Below, in pieces: positions 55,148 to 62,139 of a stretch of DNA of 64,000 bases. The DNA is from Lysobacterales bacterium PRO7 (GTDB taxonomy: Bacteria; Pseudomonadota; Gammaproteobacteria; Xanthomonadales; Rhodanobacteraceae): contig QWHH01000001.1 of NCBI GenBank assembly GCA_021404785.1, positions 220,760 through 284,759 of the forward strand. Direction: 5' to 3'. Position 1 is the first letter of the stretch. Each line of letters opens with the position of its first letter. Under the pieces are notes generated by a model, which saw only the letters and a list, made by a program, of their open reading frames with translations, was not told the DNA's origin and ran no database searches. The position numbers and the translations under genes were made by a program.

Positions 55148-55223
55148 GCCGGCATAGCTCAGTTGGTAGAGCAACTGATTTGTAATCAGTAGGTCGCGGG
55201 TTCGATTCCTGCTGCCGGCACCA
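55148..55223 (+). tRNA. tRNA-Thr (anticodon UGU)
   Basis: A 76-base cloverleaf: acceptor GCCGGCA pairs with TGCCGGC, D arm GCTC/GAGC, anticodon stem ACTGA/TCAGT with loop TTTGTAA (anticodon TGT), T arm GCGGG/CCTGC with TTCGATT loop, discriminator A and an encoded CCA. Confidence 0.97.
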
Positions 55224-55235
55224 TCTCTTGGCCGC

Positions 55236-55275
55236 CCCAAGCTTTTCCCAAGCTTTCCTGCGCTTTTCCTAAAGA
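55236..55275 (+). promoter_or_regulatory. Helically phased direct-repeat array upstream of the delta-60 gene
   Basis: Units CCCAAGCTTTT, CCCAAGCTTT, CCTGCGCTTTT and CCTAAAGA begin at 55236, 55247, 55257 and 55268, spacing 11, 10, 11. The last unit is identical to that of the array at 57903-57953. Such face-of-helix repeats are typical targets of OmpR/CadC-type winged-helix regulators. Confidence 0.5.
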
Positions 55276-55342
55276 CCCCGCGCGCGCGACTGCGCGAGGA
55301 TCGCCGTGCCGGAATCGCCGGCGCCATCGACGGGGAATCGCC

Positions 55343-57853
55343 ATGGGCTTGCCGGGTCTTGCCCGCACCGTTGCGCGGGTCTGCGCGGGCCTGTTCACAC
55401 TCGCGCTGGTCGCCACACCGGCCGCGGCGCAAAGCGTCAACGATGGCTATGCGCCGAGCTTCTTCACCGACAACTCGAACCGTGTCGAAGCCGTCGCCGT
55501 GCAAGCAGATGGCAAAACGCTGTTTGGTTCGTTGTATAGCATCTGTCGTTTCCTTCCCCGTGGCTATTTGGACATCACCTTCGGAAGTTTCGGCTGCACA
55601 TCCGTCTATTACCGCGTCAGATCGATTCTTGTGCTCGCGAACGGCAAGATTTTAGTCGGCGGCAATTTCAGTATCTTGAACGGAGGGCCGGGCAATGGCT
55701 TGGTGCGACTGGATGCCGAAGGCAACGTTGATTTGGACTTTCACTTTGCCGGGGCAAACGCCAGTGTCCAATCGCTGGCCGTGCAATTGGACGACAAGAT
55801 TCTGATCGGCGGCGCCTTCACGCGAATTGGCGGACAGACGCGCAACCATATCGCACGGTTAAACGCCGACGGCAGTCTCGATACAGGTTTCGATCCAAAC
55901 GCGAACGACGCGGTCAATGCGTTAGTTGCACTGGCGGATGGCAAGATCTTGATCGGCGGCATGTTCAACGAAGTTGGGGGCCAGTTTCGCCAAGCCATCG
56001 CACGGCTGAATTCGGACGGCGGTGTCGATGCCGGCTTTGGCAACCCTGCCGTGAACGGCTACGTCAACGTGCTGGCCGTGCAGGAGGATGGCAAAATGGT
56101 TGCTGGCGGCCATTTCACGCAGATCGGCGGACAACCTCGTAACAGCCTTGCGCGTGTAAAAGCAGACGGTAGCATCGACGCGAACTTCATTGATCCAGGA
56201 TTGGACAACACCGTCAGTGCGCTCGAGATACAGGCAGATGGCAAAGTGATCATCGGCGGCGCCTTCACTCATGCCGGCCCGCAGCCGCGCAACGGCGCCG
56301 CGCGCCTCAATGCAGATGGCACCCTCGACGCTGGCTATACCGGTCCCGACGCTTCACGCACTTATACCGACCTTGAAGGCGCGATCCTCGCGTTGGCTTT
56401 GCAGCCGGACGGAAAGGCCGTTATTGGCGGAAATTTCATCAAGATTGGATCGACTGTCCGCACCTTGGCAGCGCGCCTGAACACCGACGGCAGTCTCGAC
56501 AAGAGCCTGGACGATCTCGCCCCGGACGGTTCCGTCGACGCGCTGGCCACCCAAGCCGATGGCAAACTGCTGGTTGGCGGCTATTTCACGCAGATCGGAG
56601 GGCAACCGCGCCACAGTGCGGCCCGCCTGAACGCGGACGGCAGCATCGATGCAAGTTTTATCGATCCCGGCCTGGACAACTCCGTCAGCGCACTGGCGGC
56701 GCAGGCGGACGGCAAGGTGCTGGTGGCAGGGTCCTTTACCCATGCCGGCACGCAGCCGCGCAACGGCGTTGCGCGGCTGAATGCGAACGGCAGCCTCGAT
56801 GCGAGCTTTGCCGACACGGCAGCCAACTACCAGACACTGGCGCTGGCCGTGCAGACGGACGGAAAAATTCTCGCTGCCGGCGATTTCAGCCAGATCGGCG
56901 GACAGACACGCAACGGCCTGGCGCGCCTGAATTCGGATGGCAGCCTCGATGTCGGCTACGCCGACGCCGGGGCGAATGGCCGGGTCGGCGCACTGGCGCT
57001 GCAGGCGGATGGCAAGTTGCTGGTCGGCGGTACCTTTACCCAGATTGCGGGGCAGACGCGCAATTACCTGGCGCGATTGAACGCCGACGGCAGCCTCGAT
57101 ACAGGCTTCGCCGATGCCGGCGTGAATGGCGCTGTCATCGCGCTGGTCATTCAACCCGACGGCAAGATTCTCGTTGGCGGCGCTTTCACCCAGATCGGCG
57201 GGCTGACGCGCAATTACCTCGCGCGCCTGAACGCCGATGGCAGCCTCGACGCCAGCTTCGCCAATGCAAACGCTGATTTCTGGGTGCTGACGCTAAGTGT
57301 GCAAACGAACGGCAAGATCCTGGTCGGCGGCGCTTTCAGCCAGATCGGCGGACAGATACGCAAGTGTTTGGCGCGCCTGAACGCGGATGGCAGCCTCGAT
57401 TCCGGCTTCACCGACATCGTGGCGGCCGGTGGCGCGATCTACGCGTTGGCCGTCCACGGCGATGGCAAGCTCACGGTTGGTGGCAACTTCAACAAGATCC
57501 AGGGTTCTGCGCGCAACGCGCTCGCGCGACTATCGATACCTGATTCCGCCCTGCAATCGCTCGATGTGCAAGTCGATACGGCGACCTGGTATCGCTCAGG
57601 CGCCGGTCCGGAATTCGCGCTGCCGCCCATGCTGTACGCCTCCGCCGACTGCATTGCCTACACTGCAATCGGTCCGATGGCGCGCGTTACCGGTGGCTGG
57701 CAGAGCAGCAGCGTCACGCTGCCATTCGGCTGGTCGTGCCTGCGTGCGCAAGGGCGAACCAGTAGCGGCCAAGGCAATGGCTCGCAGGGTCTGATCGAAA
57801 GCGTGCGACGCGTCTGGCGCGACGACAGCATTTTCCGCAACGGCTTCGAATAG
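55343..57853 (+). CDS. Secreted delta-60 repeat protein with C-terminal IFRNGFE
   Basis: Encodes 836 residues. The signal peptide (1-29, ending AAAQ) precedes about 14 delta-60 repeats of roughly 45-55 residues with the core 'QxDGKILVGGxFTQIGGQxRNxLARLNADGSLDxxF', as in large extracellular adhesin-like beta-propellers. A 235-base segment is duplicated internally (56105-56339 and 56576-56811). A 110-residue non-repeat C-terminal region ends exactly in IFRNGFE. The location is expected to be the cell surface or outside. Confidence 0.85.
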   Translation: MGLPGLARTVARVCAGLFTLALVATPAAAQSVNDGYAPSFFTDNSNRVEAVAVQADGKTLFGSLYSICRFLPRGYLDITFGSFGCTSVYYRVRSILVLANGKILVGGNFSILNGGPGNGLVRLDAEGNVDLDFHFAGANASVQSLAVQLDDKILIGGAFTRIGGQTRNHIARLNADGSLDTGFDPNANDAVNALVALADGKILIGGMFNEVGGQFRQAIARLNSDGGVDAGFGNPAVNGYVNVLAVQEDGKMVAGGHFTQIGGQPRNSLARVKADGSIDANFIDPGLDNTVSALEIQADGKVIIGGAFTHAGPQPRNGAARLNADGTLDAGYTGPDASRTYTDLEGAILALALQPDGKAVIGGNFIKIGSTVRTLAARLNTDGSLDKSLDDLAPDGSVDALATQADGKLLVGGYFTQIGGQPRHSAARLNADGSIDASFIDPGLDNSVSALAAQADGKVLVAGSFTHAGTQPRNGVARLNANGSLDASFADTAANYQTLALAVQTDGKILAAGDFSQIGGQTRNGLARLNSDGSLDVGYADAGANGRVGALALQADGKLLVGGTFTQIAGQTRNYLARLNADGSLDTGFADAGVNGAVIALVIQPDGKILVGGAFTQIGGLTRNYLARLNADGSLDASFANANADFWVLTLSVQTNGKILVGGAFSQIGGQIRKCLARLNADGSLDSGFTDIVAAGGAIYALAVHGDGKLTVGGNFNKIQGSARNALARLSIPDSALQSLDVQVDTATWYRSGAGPEFALPPMLYASADCIAYTAIGPMARVTGGWQSSSVTLPFGWSCLRAQGRTSSGQGNGSQGLIESVRRVWRDDSIFRNGFE
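56105..56811 (+). repeat. Internal segmental duplication of two delta-60 units
   Basis: Two blocks of about 235 bp, starting at 56105 and 56576 (471 bp or 157 codons apart), encode nearly the same pair of repeats. They share FTQIGGQPR, ADGSIDA, FIDPGLDN and FTHAG-QPRNG. They are more alike than other repeats, indicating a recent in-frame duplication or gene conversion. Confidence 0.6.
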
Positions 57854-57863
57854 TCGTTCACAC

Positions 57864-57893
57864 GCGACGCCGTTACCTAGAAAACGGCGTCGC
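57864..57893 (+). terminator. Hairpin after the delta-60 gene
   Basis: GCGACGCCGTT (57864-57874) and AACGGCGTCGC (57883-57893) are perfect 11-bp arms with an 8-base loop, ten bases after the stop codon. Only GGGTTTCCC follows, no true T tract. Confidence 0.55.
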
Positions 57894-57902
57894 GGCGGGT
57901 TT

Positions 57903-57953
57903 CCCAAGCCTGCCCAAAGTTTTCCCAAGCACTTCCTATTCTCGCCCTAAAGA
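57903..57953 (+). promoter_or_regulatory. Second helically phased direct-repeat array, upstream of the PD40 gene
   Basis: Unit starts CCCAAG, CCCAAA, CCCAAG, CCTATT and CCCTAAAGA lie at 57903, 57913, 57924, 57935 and 57945, spacing 10, 11, 11, 10. The terminal CCTAAAGA is shared with the array at 55236-55275. It lies about 100 bases before the PD40 gene start. Confidence 0.5.
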
Positions 57954-58056
57954 ACTTGCAGCGGCCATGCGCGACGCTGGGGATGCGGCCGGGCCAGTGA
58001 GAACGGGGGCGCGATCTGGCCGGCAGCACGACCACACACGACACGAGGAAACGCTC

Positions 58057-59136
58057 ATGAACCATGCATTGCGGTATGTCATATCCATCATCGCCCTGCT
58101 CGCGGCCGGCATCGGCAATGCCGATGCGCAGAACTTCGGCCCCTGGGGCGACCCTCAGTCGGTCAGCGCGATCAACACCGCCGCCGCCGAGGGTTGTCCG
58201 ATCGAAGGCCCGGATGGCCTGTCGCTGTATTTTGCGTCCAATCGCACGGACCCGGCCGCACAGGGCAAGCAGGATATCTGGCGTGCGCTGCGCGCTTCGG
58301 TGCAGTCGAGTTGGGGCGCGGCCGAGAACCTCGGTGCGCCGGTGAACACGCCCGAGTTCGATTACTGCCCCACGCCGCTGACCAACCACGGCTTGCTGTT
58401 CGTCAGTTCGCAACAGACGGCTGACGACTGCTATCCCGGCGACACGCCGCCACCGCCGCCGACCGGCGGGCCGTCGGCCGGCGACATCTTCGCGAGCACG
58501 GAAGACGCCTCGCACAACTGGTCGACGCCGGTGAACCTGGGCTGCTATCCGAACGGGCCGAACACCCCGGGCGCGGAATTCAGCCCTTCGATGGTGACGA
58601 CATCCGCCGGAAAATTCCTGTTCTTCTCCAGCGACGGTTATCCGGATAGCCAGGGACAGGACATCTACATGAGTCAGGTCCTCGGCGACGGGACCGTGCA
58701 GGCGGGTGTGCGCGTGGCGGAGCTGTCCACCGCGTCCGACGACCGCATGCCGAACGTGCGCAAGGATGGCCTGGAAATCGTGTTCAGTTCGAACCGCGGC
58801 GGCAACATGGACATCTACGTTGCCACGCGCGCCAGCGTCGATGCGCCGTGGTCCGCGCCGCAGCCCATCGCCAACCCGAACATCAACACGGCCGGATCGG
58901 AAACCCGTTCCTCGCTGTCGGCGGATGGCACGCGGTTGTATTTCGGCCGCAAGGTCGATGCGGCGGATCCGGGAGACGTGTTCGTGGCGACGCGTGCGCT
59001 GATCGCGGCTCCCGCGGCACTCACGCCCGCGCCGGCCTTGTCCATGCCGTTGCTCGCCTTGCTTGTCGTGCTGGTACTGGCGTGCGCCGGGTTCGTCGGC
59101 CTGCGCCTGGGTGGATTCGACGACCAGCAAGACTAG
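58057..59136 (+). CDS. Secreted PD40/TolB-like beta-propeller protein with C-terminal membrane anchor
   Basis: Encodes 359 residues from ATG 58057, preceded by CGAGGAA. A signal peptide (1-25) and four or five PD40-type strands ('GLSLYFASNR', 'KFLFFSSDG', 'GLEIVFSSNRGGNMDIYVATR', 'GTRLYFGRK') precede a single C-terminal helix (PALSMPLLALLVVLVLACAG). That helix plus its Pro-Ala-Leu-Ser lead resembles the IPTL-CTERM sorting type, but the usual Arg cluster is reduced to one Arg and a DDQQD tail follows. Possible sorting substrate. Confidence 0.75.
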   Translation: MNHALRYVISIIALLAAGIGNADAQNFGPWGDPQSVSAINTAAAEGCPIEGPDGLSLYFASNRTDPAAQGKQDIWRALRASVQSSWGAAENLGAPVNTPEFDYCPTPLTNHGLLFVSSQQTADDCYPGDTPPPPPTGGPSAGDIFASTEDASHNWSTPVNLGCYPNGPNTPGAEFSPSMVTTSAGKFLFFSSDGYPDSQGQDIYMSQVLGDGTVQAGVRVAELSTASDDRMPNVRKDGLEIVFSSNRGGNMDIYVATRASVDAPWSAPQPIANPNINTAGSETRSSLSADGTRLYFGRKVDAADPGDVFVATRALIAAPAALTPAPALSMPLLALLVVLVLACAGFVGLRLGGFDDQQD

Positions 59137-59149
59137 GCCGACGCGCTTT

Positions 59150-59180
59150 CGTGGACGCGGGCTTCACGATCGCGTCCACG
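59150..59180. terminator. Hairpin between the PD40 and GEVED genes
   Basis: CGTGGACGCG (59150-59159) and CGCGTCCACG (59171-59180) are perfect 10-bp arms with an 11-base loop. No T tract; may separate the two transcripts or stabilise mRNA. Confidence 0.4.
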
Positions 59181-59218
59181 CCGCGATCGAATCGGCTTGT
59201 TCCGAGGGAGACACGACC

Positions 59219-59830
59219 ATGAATTCTCTTCGATTTCGAATCGTCGCCTGCGTACTTGCCGCCGCCTTCGGCAGCAATCCGAACGATGCCGACGCCATCC
59301 CGGCCGTCGGTTCCTTTCCGGCACCGTACTGCGGTTGGGGCGCCCAGGGCGTTTCGCCGATTTCCCGCGTGCAGTTTGCCGGTATCGCCAATGACAGCGA
59401 TCCCGCTTACAACCACAGTCCGGAATTGGAAGATTTCACGCCGGTCCTGGGTGCGACGAACGCCGGCACAAGCGAATCGATCCGGGTCGCGGCGCGGACG
59501 TGGTACGACGAAATGGCGAACCCGAGCACCCTGATCGCCGTGTATTTCGACTGGAACCAGGATGGCGATTTCGACGATGCGGGCGAAGTCCATGTTTCGC
59601 CGACGATCTACGGGTCCGGCCTGAGTCGCACGATCGAGTGGCAAGGATCCATCGACATTCCACGGTCGGCCTTGAACGGCGCAACGCGCATGCGCGTGGT
59701 TGCGTCGGGGAGCTACAACTTCAACACTCCCGCCATTTTCGCCTGTGGCAACCTCGGCAGCGGCGGCCAGGCCGAGGATTACACCGTGATCGTCGATAAC
59801 GAATCCATCTTTACCGATGACTTCGAATAA
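59219..59830 (+). CDS. Secreted GEVED-domain protein with C-terminal IFTDDFE
   Basis: Encodes 203 residues from ATG 59219, with GAGGGAG upstream. The signal peptide (about 1-26) leads to a GEVED-like domain: VYFDWNQDGDFDDAGE, ALNGATRMRVVASG and the C-terminal GGQAEDYTVIV. Acidic loops suggest calcium binding. The protein ends in SIFTDDFE, a variant of the IFxDGFE tail seen elsewhere in this window. Confidence 0.8.
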   Translation: MNSLRFRIVACVLAAAFGSNPNDADAIPAVGSFPAPYCGWGAQGVSPISRVQFAGIANDSDPAYNHSPELEDFTPVLGATNAGTSESIRVAARTWYDEMANPSTLIAVYFDWNQDGDFDDAGEVHVSPTIYGSGLSRTIEWQGSIDIPRSALNGATRMRVVASGSYNFNTPAIFACGNLGSGGQAEDYTVIVDNESIFTDDFE

Positions 59831-59892
59831 GACTGGCGAGGCGGGTAACGCGCGGGCGCATGCAATGCGGGAGCCTGCGCAGCGATTCCCGC

Positions 59893-61902
59893 TCAACCTT
59901 GCAAAGCCAACCTGGCACGAATCTGGTCCAGGCTCAGCGCCTCGCTTTGCGACGGTGGCGGCAGGCCGGCCTGCGTGCAGTACGCGGCGAAGCGCGGATC
60001 GTCGCGAAAGCGCAGCAACAACGGATCGAACAGTGCGAAATGCACGCCGCTGCCACCGCGTTCCCAGTCGCGTTGCAGCCATTCGAACGCCTTGTCCGCG
60101 TCGCCGCGCAATGCGTAGGCGCGGGCGATGGCATAGGCATCGCCCGTGACCTGGCCATCGGCTTCCAGGAGGCGGCGCAACGCCGCGTCGGCGCGCGCAG
60201 GGTCGTTACCGACCTGATGGGCCAGCGTGAGCATGCGGTCCTGCCAACGGCCTGGCGTCATCGCTTCGGCTTCCTGGCGCGCCGCGATCGCGTCGCCGCG
60301 AAGGATGGCCAGGTAAGCGCGCCCGCTGGCGTAGGCATCGCGCTGGTCCGGATCGACCGCAGCCGCATCGCGCAGGCTGGCGTGCGCTTCCGCCAGGCGG
60401 CCCTGGCACGCCAGCAATTCGGCCAGATATACGCGTGCGAATCCGGCCAGCGGATCGCCGTCGATGTATTTGCGCCGCTCGGCGATGGCCTCGCGGACAC
60501 GGCCCAGGGTGGACAACAGGCGGCTGATCGCGCCGTGCGTCGGATCGGTCTCCGACACCAGCGCCAGGGCGACGCGGAATTCGGCGAGCGCGCCGTTCCA
60601 GTCGTGGTCGGCCGTGCTGAGCAGGTTCGCGCGAATGGCGTGCGCCTGGCCGAAGTTCGGCTGCAGCCGAAGCGCGGTTTCGATGTCCTCGCGCGCCTGC
60701 GCGTACGCCGCGCGCGCAGCGTCGCCGCTGAGCTGGTTACGCGCACGCAGCGTGCGCATGAATCCCAGCCATGACCAGGCCTGCGCATAAGCCGGATCGA
60801 TGCGCGCGGCTTGTGCGAAATAGTCGATCGCCTTGTCCGCGTCGCGCCAGCGTCCGCTGTTCATGTAGTACGTGCCGTGCAGATAAGCCTCGTAGGCGGC
60901 AAGGTTGCTGCTGGTCGGCAGCCCGGTGTCGACCGCACCGGGCATGGCGTGCATGAGCTTGACCTGCAGCGCGCCGGCCACCGCCAGCGCGACCTCGTCC
61001 TGCAGCGCGAACAGGTCCGTGTAGGGCTTGTCGAAGCGCCGCGTCCACACCGTGCTGCCGTCGGCGCTTCGGATCAGTTCGATGCCGATGCGCACGTCGT
61101 CGCCGTCGCGTTGCACGCTGCCCTCGATCAGGTGGGCGACGCCGAGCTTGGCGCCGATGGCCCTGGGGTCTTCCTTGCTGTCGCGAAAGCGGAACGACGG
61201 ACCACGGCCGATCACCTTCAGTCCTTCGTACTGCGACAGCATGTTGATGAGGTTTTCGGAAATCCCGTCGGCGAAGAATTGCTGGCTCGCATCGCCGTTG
61301 GCATTGACCAAGGGCAGCACCGCGATGCCTTGCTGGGTCGCCGCCGGCGGCGCGCTGGCGGCGGAGGATGCGCGCTGCCGCAGCATCCAGCCGGCGACGC
61401 CGAGCACGGCAATCAGGGACAGCGCGAGCATCGCGTGCGCGAACCGGCGCGGCGACGCCGGCGTACTCGGCGGCTCGGCGGTTTCGACGATTTCCGGCAC
61501 GGGCGCTGGTTCGGACGCGGCGTGAGACGTCGCGTCGCCGGGTTCTTCCGACGCACGCCGTGCGCTGAAACGAACCGGCGCATCGAAGCGGTAGCCGATG
61601 CCGTACAGCGTGTGCAGGTACTGCTTGCGATCCGCCGTTTCGCCCAGCGCCCGACGCAGCAAGGTGACGATGCGGTTGAGCACGCCGGGGGTGACGTGCC
61701 GATGCCCCCACACCGCGTCGAGGATCTCGTCGCGCGTCAATGCCCGCCCGGGTTGCCGCGCGAGCAGGGCGAGCACCGCGAACGCCTTGGGCTCGAGCGG
61801 ACTTAGCCGGCCATCGACAAACAGGCGCCGTCCGGTCAGATCGATCTCGACCTTGTCGAACAAGATCCAGCGTGCCGCGTCGTCGCCTGCTTCGGACGTC
61901 AA
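59893..61902 (-). CDS. Membrane-bound CadC-like transcriptional regulator with TPR sensor domain
   Basis: Encodes 669 residues from TTG 61902, chosen because AGGAGA lies seven bases upstream; no ATG fits. An OmpR/CadC winged helix (about 12-108; VWGHRHVTPGVLNRIVTLLRRAL, then YGIGYRF) is followed by a linker and one membrane helix (about 154-174). A periplasmic FlgO/adenylate-cyclase-type domain (QGIAVLPLVN, FFADGISENLINMLSQ) and at least six TPR-like repeats (about 330-640) follow. It should bind DNA while anchored in the membrane. It is divergent from the DUF1800 gene. Confidence 0.85.
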   Translation of the reverse strand: MTSEAGDDAARWILFDKVEIDLTGRRLFVDGRLSPLEPKAFAVLALLARQPGRALTRDEILDAVWGHRHVTPGVLNRIVTLLRRALGETADRKQYLHTLYGIGYRFDAPVRFSARRASEEPGDATSHAASEPAPVPEIVETAEPPSTPASPRRFAHAMLALSLIAVLGVAGWMLRQRASSAASAPPAATQQGIAVLPLVNANGDASQQFFADGISENLINMLSQYEGLKVIGRGPSFRFRDSKEDPRAIGAKLGVAHLIEGSVQRDGDDVRIGIELIRSADGSTVWTRRFDKPYTDLFALQDEVALAVAGALQVKLMHAMPGAVDTGLPTSSNLAAYEAYLHGTYYMNSGRWRDADKAIDYFAQAARIDPAYAQAWSWLGFMRTLRARNQLSGDAARAAYAQAREDIETALRLQPNFGQAHAIRANLLSTADHDWNGALAEFRVALALVSETDPTHGAISRLLSTLGRVREAIAERRKYIDGDPLAGFARVYLAELLACQGRLAEAHASLRDAAAVDPDQRDAYASGRAYLAILRGDAIAARQEAEAMTPGRWQDRMLTLAHQVGNDPARADAALRRLLEADGQVTGDAYAIARAYALRGDADKAFEWLQRDWERGGSGVHFALFDPLLLRFRDDPRFAAYCTQAGLPPPSQSEALSLDQIRARLALQG

Positions 61903-62139
61903 AAGTCTTCTCCTGCGCGCCGACCCGACCTGCAACGGGAGTCCTGCCGATAATCGGGCGGCGAGTGTGCATTTAATGTTATCCGTTCGAACCGAATTCG
62001 ACCAATCGGGCCGGATTGGCGCGCGAGCTCCTGGGCTTTCGATTGCGACCGCGCGCACAAATCGATTGTGCGCATCGTCATCATTCGAGAACCGCGAATT
62101 TGATAGCGTTCCCCGACCATACGCGCGGAGAGCGTCGCG

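Noticed and set aside
55148..55223. tRNA-Thr as the attachment site of a genomic island covering 55.3-64 kb
   Set aside because: No integrase, transposase or downstream copy of the tRNA 3' end is visible in the window, and base composition looks unchanged.
55236..57953. CCCAAG repeats as a CRISPR array
   Set aside because: Units are only 10-11 bp with no spacers of constant length and no cas genes nearby.
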